Assembly: GCA_017962105.1 (NCBI GenBank) | Contig: JAGCVY010000083.1 | Location: 29,404-93,403 of the forward strand | Direction of reading: 5' to 3' | Length of the DNA: 64,000 nucleotides | From: Lachnospiraceae bacterium | GTDB lineage: Bacteria > Bacillota > Clostridia > Lachnospirales > Lachnospiraceae | In this document: piece by piece, positions 1 to 8,235 of the stretch | Layout of the letters: every line of letters begins with the position of its first letter | How positions within the stretch are numbered: position 1 is the stretch's first letter | The notes under the pieces: generated by a model | Database searches by the model: none | Seen by the model: only the letters and a program-made list of their open reading frames with translations | What the model was told of the DNA's origin: nothing | Program-made: the position numbers and the translations under genes

Positions 1-483
1 CTCAAAGTCCTCGTAATCCATCGTGTAGCGGTCGTTTTCATCCCGCAGAAGCTCGGAAACCACGAGTCTGCGCCCGTTGGTTTTTATGATATCCGCGAAG
101 GGATAGTACACCGGCTCCTGGATGATCACGCCGTCCCCGGGCTCCGTCAGGCCGCGCACCGCTGCCCCGATGGCAAAGCACACGCCGGGCGTCTTCACGT
201 GCCACTCCGGCCTCACCTCCCAGCCATGGTGACGCTTCATCCAGCCGGCAACCGCCTCGAAGAACCCGTCGCCGTCCTGCACGTTCGTGTAGCCGTAGAT
301 GTTGTGGTGCGCAAGGTCCGTCAGCGCATCCTCAATGTAGGAGCTGGTCCGGAAATCCATATCCGCCACCCAAAGGGGAAGCACATCCTCCGGATATCCC
401 CGCTTCTTCGCAAAATCATACTTCAGACACTTCGTATTCCTGCGGTCGATCACCGCATCAAAATCAAGGTTTCTCTCTGCCAT
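1..483 (-). CDS. patB: PatB/MalY-type cystathionine beta-lyase (C-terminus outside the window)
   Basis: Pyridoxal-phosphate class I/II aminotransferase-fold enzyme of the PatB/MalY type. It should cleave cystathionine or cysteine S-conjugates to a thiol, pyruvate and ammonia in the cytoplasm. The visible 161 residues are the N-terminal part: they begin MAERNLDFDAVIDRR and carry the family hallmark LPLWVADMDF near residue 35, followed by the YGYT and PGV.FAIGAAVRGL segments. The PLP lysine lies beyond the left edge. The start at 483 follows an AGGAG site. It is the last visible gene of the sulfur cluster, 17 bases after the gamma-lyase gene, which fits a transsulfuration or S-conjugate role. 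A plain aminotransferase is possible but less likely given the WVADMDF motif. Confidence 0.85.
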   Translation of the reverse strand, partial: MAERNLDFDAVIDRRNTKCLKYDFAKKRGYPEDVLPLWVADMDFRTSSYIEDALTDLAHHNIYGYTNVQDGDGFFEAVAGWMKRHHGWEVRPEWHVKTPGVCFAIGAAVRGLTEPGDGVIIQEPVYYPFADIIKTNGRRLVVSELLRDENDRYTMDYEDFE

Positions 484-500
484 CGCTTATCTCCTGATTC

Positions 501-1598
501 TCACTCCGCCGTAAACGCCTGTTCCAGATCCCCGAGAATGTCCCGCGGATCCTCGATCCCCACGGACATCCGCAGCAGCCGGTCCGTGATTCCGAGGCGC
601 TCCTTCTGCTCCGCAGGCAAATCCGGGTGCGTCTGCAGAGACGGATATGTGAGAAGGCTCTCCGTCCCTCCCAGGCTTTCGGAAAATGTGATCAGCTTCA
701 CGTTGCGAAGGATCGACAGCGCCTTCTCCGCGGATTTTACGGAAAATGAGATCATCCCGCTGCCCGCATAATAGACTTCATCTACCTCCGAGCGGCCGCG
801 CAGCCAATCCCGTACGGTCTCGGCGTTACTCTTGTGGCGCTCCATCCGAAGCGCCAAAGTCTTCATTCCGCGAAGACACAACCAGCACTCAAAGGGCCCC
901 AGAGTCGCGCCCGTGGTCTTCGAGAGAAGCCGTATCCGGGCCGCTGCCGCAGGGTCCTTGCTGCACAGAAAGCCGCAGACCGTATCATTGTGACCGCTTA
1001 GGTACTTCGTCCCGGAGTGGATCACAAAATCCGCGCCCTCGGCCATGGGATGCTGCAGGTAGGGCGTCATAAAGGTGTTGTCCACCGCCAGCACCGCACC
1101 GTTTCGATGCGCGATCTCGGCGATCGCATGGATGTCGCTTACCCGCATCATCGGATTGGACGGCGTCTCCAGGTACACGGCCTTCGTGTCCGCACGGATC
1201 GCAGCTGCCACTTTAGCCGGATCGGTTGTGTCGACATACTCGATGCGGTACTCATTTTTCGTCTCAATCTGATCGATCAGGCGCACTACGCCGCCGTACA
1301 GATCCTCGCCGCACAGGATGTGGTCGCCGGGCCGGAAGCAATCAAAAAACGCCGAGATTGCAGCCATTCCCGATGCGAATGCCACCGTGTCATAAGCTCC
1401 CTCCAGGGAGCTTACGGTTTCCTCCAGAAACTTTCTGGTCGGATTGGATTCACGGGAATAGTCGAACCCCGACGGATTGTGTCCCGGCGTCAAATGGCTG
1501 AAACAGGCCGTCTGGTAGATGGGGAAGCTGACCGCACAGTTCGCGTCCGCGAGCGTGTGCCCTTCCCCGTGAATACATCGTGTCTCTATCGAATACAT
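501..1598 (-). CDS. Cys/Met-metabolism PLP enzyme, cystathionine gamma-lyase/gamma-synthase type
   Basis: A 365-residue PLP enzyme of the transsulfuration family. It probably forms or cleaves cystathionine or homocysteine. Family signatures visible are YSRESNPTR near residue 47, the phosphate-binding ASGMAA near 75, the PLP-ring aspartate in VDNTF (D173) and the Schiff-base lysine in HSGTKYLSGHND (K198). The protein is a little shorter than the usual 380-400 residues. It lies between an M20 peptidase and a PatB-type beta-lyase, so it probably works with them on cysteine, cystathionine or S-conjugates. Sequence alone does not separate gamma-lyase from gamma-synthase or homocysteine gamma-lyase. 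A separate metY-type enzyme is encoded at 41690. Confidence 0.85.
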   Translation of the reverse strand: MYSIETRCIHGEGHTLADANCAVSFPIYQTACFSHLTPGHNPSGFDYSRESNPTRKFLEETVSSLEGAYDTVAFASGMAAISAFFDCFRPGDHILCGEDLYGGVVRLIDQIETKNEYRIEYVDTTDPAKVAAAIRADTKAVYLETPSNPMMRVSDIHAIAEIAHRNGAVLAVDNTFMTPYLQHPMAEGADFVIHSGTKYLSGHNDTVCGFLCSKDPAAAARIRLLSKTTGATLGPFECWLCLRGMKTLALRMERHKSNAETVRDWLRGRSEVDEVYYAGSGMISFSVKSAEKALSILRNVKLITFSESLGGTESLLTYPSLQTHPDLPAEQKERLGITDRLLRMSVGIEDPRDILGDLEQAFTAE

Positions 1599-1634
1599 GG
1601 TTCCACCCTCATTTTCTGTATGAATTGCGTGAGA

Positions 1635-2765
1635 TTACGCGGTGATCAGAGCAACGGCAAGCTCCGCGGCTTTCGCCAGCTCGGAAAGCTCCGTGTACTC
1701 CTCCGTCGTGTGGGAATTTTCCATCGCGCAGGCGACCACGATCGCCGGCACGCCGTGCTCGTTCAGGCGGTTCGCATCGCTTCCGCCGTAGGTTGTGATC
1801 AACTCTGAACTGAGGCCCGCCGCCTTCGCAGCCTTCGTAAAATGCTGCACCACAGCCTCGGAAGCGTCCAGATGATATGCCCGGATGTGCTCGCGGCTTC
1901 GGCACTGCACGGTGCCGCCGAATGTTTTCGCCGTCTCTTCAAACCGTGTGAACACCTCGTTCACCAGCCGGAGCGCCTCCTCGTGGGAGAAGCTTCGCAC
2001 TTCCCCGGTGACAACCACCCGGTCCGGCACGATGTTGTCCGCCGTGCCCCCCGAGATGGTTCCGAAATTCACCGAGCTCTGCCCGTTTACACGCCCGGCG
2101 GACAATCCCGCGAGGGCATCCGCCGCGATGCTCACGGCATTGACGCCCAGCTCCGGCGCAAAACCGGCATGCGACGCCTTTCCGATGATCTCGACGGAAA
2201 ATGAAACAATCGACGGGGCCGCAACAGCAGTCGTTCCAACCGCTCCATTCAGGTCGAACACATACGCTTTCTTTGCGTGCACAAGGCGGAAGTCAAACGC
2301 CTCCGAACCCTCGCAGAAGCTCTCCTCCGCAGAGGTGATCAGTATTTCGATGTCCGGGTGAGGCAACCCCGATTCCTCAACAATTTGAATCGCCTCCAGA
2401 ATCACCGTCAACCCGGAAACATCATCTGCTCCAAGCACCGTGGACCCGTCGGATGTGATCGTGCCGTCCTCCCGCACGATCGCCTGTTTGCCCTTGCCCG
2501 GTCTCACGGTATCCAAATGTGCAGACAGCAGTATCGTCTCGCCCTCCGCGGTTCCCCGCAGGAAACCGTGGATGTTCGGAAAACTCCCGGGATGATCCGC
2601 AAGGAACGCCTCATCCGTAGTGTCCGTCCGCACGCTCACGCCGAGCCTTTGGAGATCGCGGACAATCTGATCTCCCAGTTCCCGCTCACTGTATGTCTCG
2701 CTGTCAATCGCAACATAATCCGAGAAGCGGCGCAAAAGCCGGTTTTTGTTGATTCGGTTTTCCAT
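1635..2765 (-). CDS. M20 family metallopeptidase, PepT-like
   Basis: Zinc-dependent exopeptidase or deacylase of the M20/PepT group, 376 residues. The metal-binding motifs are visible: SAHLDTVRPG (His and Asp near 83 and 85), LGADDVSG (Asp near 115) and TSAEES (catalytic Glu near 147), plus the dimerisation-domain segment GKASHAGFAPE. The start at 2765 was chosen because a strong AAGGAGG site sits 8 bases upstream. The frame stays open 10 codons further, but that would place translation across the ribosome site. In the operon it follows a tandem acetyltransferase and an amino-acid transporter. An M20 deacylase beside a GNAT and a cystine-type transporter resembles known cysteine-salvage operons (Bacillus yxe and ytm). 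The substrate, peptide or N-acyl amino acid, cannot be read from the sequence. Confidence 0.85.
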   Translation of the reverse strand: MENRINKNRLLRRFSDYVAIDSETYSERELGDQIVRDLQRLGVSVRTDTTDEAFLADHPGSFPNIHGFLRGTAEGETILLSAHLDTVRPGKGKQAIVREDGTITSDGSTVLGADDVSGLTVILEAIQIVEESGLPHPDIEILITSAEESFCEGSEAFDFRLVHAKKAYVFDLNGAVGTTAVAAPSIVSFSVEIIGKASHAGFAPELGVNAVSIAADALAGLSAGRVNGQSSVNFGTISGGTADNIVPDRVVVTGEVRSFSHEEALRLVNEVFTRFEETAKTFGGTVQCRSREHIRAYHLDASEAVVQHFTKAAKAAGLSSELITTYGGSDANRLNEHGVPAIVVACAMENSHTTEEYTELSELAKAAELAVALITA

Positions 2766-2814
2766 CGCTCGCTCCTCCTTTTCTTTATTTTCCAAAGGTC
2801 TCTCTTCTCAGCGG

Positions 2815-3843
2815 TCAGTATTCATCCGGAAACCGGTATCCGGCCGGCGTGAACATTTTTGCACGGAAATCCGAAGGACTTCCCTGCGGACGTTTTTCTC
2901 CGGATCCTCCGCTCTGCGGACGCTCCGGACGTTTCTCTTCCGGCCCGGCAATGTGTTTTTCAAACACGTATTTGTTTCTCCGGTACTCCGGAAAACGGTT
3001 ATAAAAGCCCACCGCGCCGGGGTGCGTGTTCAACACCACGATCTCCTCGCGGATCTGTTCGTCAAGTCTTCTGACAAGCCTCTTTCCTATGGACAGCCCC
3101 TGGTATTCCGGATCGACCGCGACATTTAAGATGGTGGCGTACAAGCCTCCGTCTGCCACGGCTCTGGCGATGCCCACGAGACGTTCCCCGTCAAAAGCCG
3201 TCACCACATAGGAACTGTTGGAAAATGCTTTTTCGGTCTTCGCCAGGTCGTGAGGTCTTCCGAAAAATGCCTTCGTCAACACCTCATTGACCTCGGGGTA
3301 CGAAGCCTGTGCAAGGCCGTCGGCGATCAGGACCTGCGCTCCGTCCGGGCGTATTTTCCGTCCGTTGTCCTGCGGGACGCCCTCTCCCGGAACCTTCGAA
3401 GGTTCCGCTCCGAACTCGCTCTCGAAGCGGTATCCCCAGGGAAGGAAATCGCTCTCCTTCATCCCCTCGCGGAACAGCGTCCACGCGTTTTTGCAGCGTC
3501 CGTACCCGGCCTTTTCATAGAGTTCCAGAAGTTCTCGCTGACCGTACACCATAACGCGGCGGCCTGTAAGGTCCTTCTCGATTTCCGTAAGGAGTCCCAG
3601 GAGTATTTCATCCCGTCCGGGGTCCCCGTCGGCGTACTCCGACGAAACCGCCAAATCTACCAGCAGCGCTGTCTCAACGCCCTCGCTGATCACGCGTACC
3701 GCTCCGACGAGCTTCCCGCGGTCATACGCGAGGCGGCTTACGAAGCTGTCGCGGAACCGCTCGTAACGGGAGGCGTCCCCGTAGAAAGTGTTTATGGCTT
3801 CCCGGTCCACGGGTGTGACATCGGATGTATAAAAGATTCCCAC
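2815..3843 (-). CDS. tandem GNAT-domain acetyltransferase
   Basis: A 342-residue protein that looks like two GNAT folds in one chain. The N-terminal copy (about 1-125) has LVGAVRVISEG and LVDLAVSSEYAD strands and an ELYEKAGYGRC end. The C-terminal copy (about 180-295) is better preserved, with LVGIARAVADGG, LNVAVDPEYQG and the acetyl-CoA loop LSIGKRLVRRL, ending in GFYNRFPEYRRNKY. A Gly/Pro/Lys/Arg-rich tail follows (about 300-330). GNAT enzymes transfer acetyl groups from acetyl-CoA to amines. Inside a sulfur-compound operon with an M20 deacylase, N-acetylation of a cysteine derivative is a reasonable inference but not shown. The N-terminal copy may be catalytically degenerate. Confidence 0.75.
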   Translation of the reverse strand: MGIFYTSDVTPVDREAINTFYGDASRYERFRDSFVSRLAYDRGKLVGAVRVISEGVETALLVDLAVSSEYADGDPGRDEILLGLLTEIEKDLTGRRVMVYGQRELLELYEKAGYGRCKNAWTLFREGMKESDFLPWGYRFESEFGAEPSKVPGEGVPQDNGRKIRPDGAQVLIADGLAQASYPEVNEVLTKAFFGRPHDLAKTEKAFSNSSYVVTAFDGERLVGIARAVADGGLYATILNVAVDPEYQGLSIGKRLVRRLDEQIREEIVVLNTHPGAVGFYNRFPEYRRNKYVFEKHIAGPEEKRPERPQSGGSGEKRPQGSPSDFRAKMFTPAGYRFPDEY

Positions 3844-3931
3844 GAGATTCCTCCTTTCCCGGCTTGCGCAGCAAACCTTTCTCTACGCGGTTCTGCAGGT
3901 CCCGAAGGGTTTCATCCGAGCCAAATGAGGC

Positions 3932-4702
3932 TCAGATGAAATAATCGGGCTCCTTCAGCTTGTTCATCTTCTCGAAAAATTCTTTTGCACGATCGCTCTT
4001 CGGATGGCGGAACACCTCGGACGGCGAGCCGTCCTCAATGATCTTTCCGCCGTCAAGGAAGATGACGCGCGTCGATATCTTGCTCACAAAATCCATCTCG
4101 TGGGAAACCAAAAGCATCGTGTAGCCCTGTTCCGCAATCTGTTTGATGGTCGTGAGCACCTCCGTCACCAGCTCCGGGTCAAGCGCCGAAGTCGGCTCAT
4201 CAAGGAGGACAATGTCCGGCCGCATGGCAAGCGTTCGTGCAATTGCGACGCGCTGTTGCTGCCCGCCGGACATATGTCGCGGGTAATGGTTTTGCCAGGC
4301 CTTCAGTCCGACATTTTCCAATGCCTCAAGGGCCAGTTTCTCAGCCTCCTGCCTGGACTTCTTCTGTACGGTGATCAACCCTTCCATCACGTTCTGAAGC
4401 GCTGTCTTATGCTCGAAGAGGTAAAACCGCTGGAACACCATTCCAATTCTCTTGCGGAGTTCCGTGACCTTCTTCCGGTCCTTGGACTTGAGCGGCAGCG
4501 GAATCGTGATGTCCTCGAATTGGATCTCGCCCTGTTCGGGACGTTCCAAAAGATTGATGGAGCGGAGGAGGGTGGATTTGCCGGTGCCCGAGGGCCCGAC
4601 GATTCCGATGATGTCGCCCTTGTTGACGGAAAGGTCGATTCCGTCGAGAACCACATTGTCCCGGAAGCTTTTATGAATATCTTTAAGCTCCAGAATAGCC
4701 AT
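3932..4702 (-). CDS. polar amino-acid ABC transporter ATPase
   Basis: A 256-residue ATPase of the GlnQ/TcyN group that should energise import of an amino acid through the adjacent permease. Walker A is GPSGTGKST near residue 36, the Q-loop is GMVFQ, the signature is MSGGQQQRVAIARTLA, Walker B is IVLLDEPTSALDPE, and the switch histidine lies in LVSHEMDF. It sits 4 bases after the permease gene and is co-transcribed with it. The sulfur-metabolism neighbours suggest cystine, methionine or an S-modified cysteine as substrate, which is inference. Confidence 0.93.
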   Translation of the reverse strand: MAILELKDIHKSFRDNVVLDGIDLSVNKGDIIGIVGPSGTGKSTLLRSINLLERPEQGEIQFEDITIPLPLKSKDRKKVTELRKRIGMVFQRFYLFEHKTALQNVMEGLITVQKKSRQEAEKLALEALENVGLKAWQNHYPRHMSGGQQQRVAIARTLAMRPDIVLLDEPTSALDPELVTEVLTTIKQIAEQGYTMLLVSHEMDFVSKISTRVIFLDGGKIIEDGSPSEVFRHPKSDRAKEFFEKMNKLKEPDYFI

Positions 4703-4706
4703 CGTT

Positions 4707-5450
4707 TTACACCTCCTTTGCTGCCTCGACCGCCTTCGGCTGTTCCGGAATGCGGAACCGCTTCTCGATCAGTTTGAAAATCTTCTCGAGGATGACCGTG
4801 ATCACCCAGTATATGATTGCCAGAGCCACGTAACCTTCCAGATAGCGGTAGTCGCGGCCGGCCAGAATGGAATTCTGATACGTGATCTCGATGATGCCGC
4901 AGGTGGACGCGAGCGACGTCCCCTTCACAAGGCCGATCACCGAGTTGCAGATGCCGGGAAGCGCATTTTCCAGCGCCTCCGGCACAATGATCCTTCGTAA
5001 AATCTGCGGATAGGTCATTCCCATGGCCGTCGCTGCCTCAATCTCACCCTTGTCGACGGACTCAAGTGCCGCGCGGAAAATCTCGCTGGTGAACGCCGCC
5101 TGGTACAGGCCGAGCGCCACGAAGGCATAAACCATTTTCGGAATGATGTTTACATCGATGTCAGCGCCCCAGGAATTGAAGATCCGAAGGATTGCCGGTA
5201 TGCCGTAGTAAGCGACATACAGCTGTATCAGCATCGGTGTGCCCCGCATCAGGGAGAGGAACGCCGAGGCGATCGGGCTCAGAATCTTCACTTTTTTATA
5301 GCGGATGATGGCGATCAGAAGGCCGATGATGATCGAGACCAGAAACGCCAGCCCCGCCAACTCCAGCGTGATCGGGATTTTCTTTACCAGATGAGGTACT
5401 CTCGACCACATGAGCTTCACGCTGAAATAGTCGGAAAATTTCGTGTCCAT
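4707..5450 (-). CDS. amino-acid ABC transporter permease (HisM/GlnP family)
   Basis: A 247-residue integral membrane permease. Hydrophobic segments are visible near residues 25-50, 60-85, 100-125 and 190-225. The binding-protein-dependent transport signature (EAA loop) is EAATAMGMTYPQILRRIIVPEA near 137-158, shown here in full only by its start and end residues E137 and A158. It contacts the ATPase encoded 4 bases downstream and receives substrate from the lipoprotein encoded upstream. Only one permease gene is present, so a homodimer is expected. Confidence 0.93.
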   Translation of the reverse strand: MDTKFSDYFSVKLMWSRVPHLVKKIPITLELAGLAFLVSIIIGLLIAIIRYKKVKILSPIASAFLSLMRGTPMLIQLYVAYYGIPAILRIFNSWGADIDVNIIPKMVYAFVALGLYQAAFTSEIFRAALESVDKGEIEAATAMGMTYPQILRRIIVPEALENALPGICNSVIGLVKGTSLASTCGIIEITYQNSILAGRDYRYLEGYVALAIIYWVITVILEKIFKLIEKRFRIPEQPKAVEAAKEV

Positions 5451-5481
5451 TTACGGGTTCCTCCAAAATCCTGTGTCAGTG

Positions 5482-6411
5482 TCAGTTGAGGTAGGTAAGA
5501 TCTGACTCCAGGGGAAGAACGCTCACGGAGTCATCTCCCAGCTTCTGTGCAATCCACTTCTTGCCAAGCTCTGCCAGTGTTCCGTTGTCATAGAGCGTCT
5601 TGATGCCCTCGGAAATCAGCTTCTGGTACTCCTTCGCGTGGGAACCGGTCTTGCCGAAGAGAATGTGGGACGTATTGTTGGCCGTGATGTTCGTCGCTGT
5701 CTCCTCATCAGAAAGAACCGTGATGTTCAGCTTCTCAAACTGTGCGGGATATGCCTGCTTGTACTTGAGGATAACCGGCTGGTCATGGATGAGCGCCACC
5801 TTGCCCTCAATAGCCTCCTCAAGCTGCACTGTAATGTCCGCGCTCGTGTACTCAAGAACAATCTTCTTTTCCCCTTTTTTGCGGGCATCATTCCAACGCT
5901 CGATGGCGTTGGTGGTGTTGCCGCCGGCGCTGCCGTAAATCTTCAATCCGGACTCCGCCAGTTCCTCAAAGGAGCTGATGCTCGTTCCCGCTGCGGAGGT
6001 GATCGTGTATCTCGACTTCGTGTACGGGAAGGAGAACAGGAAAGTCTCCGCGCGCTCCTTGTTGTAGCTCCAGTTGTTCACCGTTGCATCAATCACGCCC
6101 TGCTGGGTGTCCACAAGGGAGTTGGAGCTCACCGTGAGATCCAGCTCATAGTCGGCAAATTCAGGCAGTTTGAAGAGCTCTACAAGAACTGCGATGTCGT
6201 AGCCTGTAAGGTACACACCGTCCTTTGTGGTGTACAGTGCGTCTTCCTTATTTTCCACCGTCTCAATGAACGGGGCCGGGCGACCGCCGGTTTCAATCTT
6301 AATAATTTTCTTTCCGTTTTCGCCCTCTGCCTTGCTGCCGCAGCCGGTCAGAGCCGCCGCGGTCAGCACGAAGAGGATTGTGAGAATAAGTTTGGTAAGT
6401 TTCGTTTTCAT
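5482..6411 (-). CDS. substrate-binding lipoprotein of the amino-acid ABC transporter
   Basis: A 309-residue family 3 extracellular solute-binding protein. A lipoprotein signal with lipobox LTGC (Cys near 24) anchors it to the membrane. The mature part has the DIAVLVELFKLP-type segment, the ATVNNWSYNKERAETFLFSFPYTKSR block typical of family 3 proteins (read as residues of about 128-152), and a C-terminal helix ending in LGKKWIAQKLG. The start follows AAGGAGAC. The ligand is probably a sulfur-containing amino acid judged from the operon. The 121 bases between this gene and the upstream GST-like gene are A/T-rich; I see no convincing terminator there. Confidence 0.92.
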   Translation of the reverse strand: MKTKLTKLILTILFVLTAAALTGCGSKAEGENGKKIIKIETGGRPAPFIETVENKEDALYTTKDGVYLTGYDIAVLVELFKLPEFADYELDLTVSSNSLVDTQQGVIDATVNNWSYNKERAETFLFSFPYTKSRYTITSAAGTSISSFEELAESGLKIYGSAGGNTTNAIERWNDARKKGEKKIVLEYTSADITVQLEEAIEGKVALIHDQPVILKYKQAYPAQFEKLNITVLSDEETATNITANNTSHILFGKTGSHAKEYQKLISEGIKTLYDNGTLAELGKKWIAQKLGDDSVSVLPLESDLTYLN

Positions 6412-6532
6412 GGTATTGTCTCCTTATGATCAAATGGTTTGTTTTATTGTGTTTATTTTTTATCTTTTTATCTGAAATTCTTTTTATCTTAGGATCAGTC
6501 TCTCATTGTAAAAGCCTTTCGTCCGAAGTATC

Positions 6533-7786
6533 TCAGGCTTTCTTATTTTTCAAAAGTCCCTTCAGCGGATTGATGGAGGGATCCACTGATATCGAGACAT
6601 TTCTGGGCTGACGGTCATCCCACGACGGGCTGTTCCACTTGGAAACCGAGATCTCGCTCTGGTAGTCCTCGGGACTGATGTCCGTGTGGAGGAAGACATT
6701 TTCCGGATCCTCGGAAAGCTCGGCTCTCTTGCCGTCCGTCTTCCAAAGCTCGTCCCACGGCACCTGCGAAGCAATGCGCTCGAGGAAGGAACCGTTCCAG
6801 CCGCGGTTGCCCTTGAAGCGGTTCTTCGGGAATTCGAAGAATGTGTACTTCTTGAACTGCGGAATTGCGAAGAGATCTTTTACATAACCCCAGATGTTCG
6901 GGAACTCGGCGATACGCTTCTTCAGAGGTCCTACATTGTGATAGTAGTAGGTCTCCCAGCGTACCAGCGTCACGTACAGACGGACGTCGGAGTCGGTCAC
7001 GTAGTCGCCGAAGAGGAAGCGGTTGGTCGCAAGTCTCTCCTCGATCTTGTCGAGTGCGTTGAAGAAATCCTGATATCCTTCATCGTACGCAACCCAGGAC
7101 AGGCAGAAGTGCATGCGGTAGTGTGCGTTGTTGATGGTGGGGAAGAGCCAGTCGTTGAACTCGTCGATCTCCTTGCGATATGCCTTCGGATACAGGTCGA
7201 TGTCCGTCTTCTGGAACTTGCGGAACTGTACCTCGATGTAGTTGGAGAGGCGGTGGTAGTCGTTGTTGACTGCCTTCTTCTCCTTCACATCCACAAGGGT
7301 GGGCGTCGTTGCTCTTCCGGCAAATCCCGGTCTCGCGTTCTCATAGAACTCGGAGAGGAACACCGCTCCGGTGCTGGGATCCTGAAGATTCGGCTGATCG
7401 GTGAAGCCGTGGCCGTATTTTCCGATGCCGGAGGTGGCAAGCTCGTCGATCACGTCCTCAAGTCCGAGGATGTCGCGAACGATGACGGGGCGGTTGGACC
7501 AGTGGCATCCGTGTGCCCAGAAGATCTTGTAGCGGTTGGCCTCCGCCTTGAACTCTCCTTCCTTCTCACCGAAGGGAGTGATGAATGCGTTGGGCTGGCG
7601 GACGAACACGCCTCGCTCATCGATCTCGCTGATGGTCTCGTTCGGTCTCTCCCGAACTCCGCGCTCCTTGGCAAGGCGGTCAGCGGTCTCCTCATCGACT
7701 CTCGATGCCGGCCAGGGGCCTTCCTTTGCCTTATCGTTGTGTGCCTGCAGGCTGCATGCGTTTGCTATGTTTGTATTTTCACTCAT
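6533..7786 (-). CDS. glutathionyl-hydroquinone reductase-like (omega-GST fold) protein
   Basis: A 417-residue protein of the YqjG/ECM4 family. Known members reduce glutathionyl-hydroquinones using glutathione and a catalytic cysteine. The thioredoxin-like part carries RYKIFWAHGCHWSNRP with the candidate catalytic Cys94; the usual CPW is CHW here. The C-terminal GST helices include LFGDYVTDSDVRLYVTLVRW. It is longer than typical relatives (about 330) because of extra residues at both ends, including a Lys-rich C-terminus. Clostridia generally do not make glutathione, so the thiol partner is unclear. As the first gene after the attenuator of a cysteine/methionine operon, it may act on an S-conjugate. 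The start follows AAGGAG. Confidence 0.85.
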   Translation of the reverse strand: MSENTNIANACSLQAHNDKAKEGPWPASRVDEETADRLAKERGVRERPNETISEIDERGVFVRQPNAFITPFGEKEGEFKAEANRYKIFWAHGCHWSNRPVIVRDILGLEDVIDELATSGIGKYGHGFTDQPNLQDPSTGAVFLSEFYENARPGFAGRATTPTLVDVKEKKAVNNDYHRLSNYIEVQFRKFQKTDIDLYPKAYRKEIDEFNDWLFPTINNAHYRMHFCLSWVAYDEGYQDFFNALDKIEERLATNRFLFGDYVTDSDVRLYVTLVRWETYYYHNVGPLKKRIAEFPNIWGYVKDLFAIPQFKKYTFFEFPKNRFKGNRGWNGSFLERIASQVPWDELWKTDGKRAELSEDPENVFLHTDISPEDYQSEISVSKWNSPSWDDRQPRNVSISVDPSINPLKGLLKNKKA

Positions 7787-7834
7787 TTTAGTTATCTCCT
7801 TAATCTCAGTAATGATGTGTTCTTATCCGCATTC

Positions 7835-7996
7835 GCAAGCAAAGCTTGCTCATGTACGTGCGCTCGGCAATCCTTCCGCAGACTTCGTCTGCTTCCGTTC
7901 TTTCTATCGACACTCATTGAAAACGGCGTTTTCATGAGGTGTCGCTCGAAAGAACGCCGGCCGAACGCCGGATGATTGCTCTCGCTTAGCGCGCAT
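7835..7996. repeat. multi-hairpin repeat element, copy A
   Basis: Intergenic element of about 160 bases. Read on the plus strand, it has hairpins gcaagc-aaa-gcttgc (7835-7849), gcagac-ttc-gtctgc (7878-7892), a long arm gttctttc...gaaagaac enclosing tgaaaac-ggc-gttttca (about 7896-7952), and a short ccggc...gccgg arm. An outer stem pairs tgcgc (7859-7863) with gcgca near 7990-7994. Copy B at 38341 has the same plan with compensating base changes. On the minus strand the element starts exactly where the U-run of the attenuator terminator ends, and it lies in the leader of the sulfur operon. It could be a small mobile repeat or a structured leader RNA. Confidence 0.7.
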
Positions 7997-8031
7997 AAAA
8001 AAGCCGGAAGTTCTGGAAAACTCCCGGGCGA
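7996..8031 (-). terminator. attenuator terminator of the sulfur operon
   Basis: Intrinsic terminator on the minus strand: CCGGGAGTT (8027-8019), a six-base loop, AACTTCCGG (8012-8004), then CTTTTTTA. All nine pairs form in RNA, with one G-U. It lies 31 bases after the leader-ORF stop and before the first structural gene. Its 5' arm overlaps TCGCCCGGGAGT (8031-8020), which is perfectly complementary to 8117-8106 inside the leader ORF. Pairing of those segments would block the terminator. Confidence 0.85.
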
Positions 8032-8061
8032 TTCGGCATTAACGGTCAACAGACCGCAGTA

Positions 8062-8169
8062 TTACAATGTGTATGACAAACAAGCCATACACCGCACCGA
8101 TTGACTCGCCCGGGAGTACAACATTCGCATCATGTACATACACATACCGTTATTCAGAGTCTTTTTCAT
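8062..8169 (-). CDS. Met/Cys-rich leader peptide (attenuation)
   Basis: A 35-codon ORF that begins MKKTLNNG and then has MCMYMMRM at residues 9-16: five Met and one Cys in eight residues. It also has Cys27, Met28 and Cys30. The ribosome site is excellent (AAAGGAGG, 6 bases before ATG). The ORF is followed by a 7-bp hairpin (8069-8092), a small hairpin (8043-8056) and the terminator at 7996-8031. Segment 8117-8106, codons 18-22, just after the Met cluster, is perfectly complementary over 12 bases to the terminator 5' arm. The peptide is therefore probably a sensor of charged Met-tRNA and/or Cys-tRNA for the downstream sulfur operon. A functional small protein is the alternative. Confidence 0.8.
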   Translation of the reverse strand: MKKTLNNGMCMYMMRMLYSRASQSVRCMACLSYTL

Positions 8170-8235
8170 GTCGTTCCTCCTTTCGCGCAGGGCTTCCTGT
8201 TCGGTTGGTGCCTGCCTGTTTTTTTCGATGGGCCA

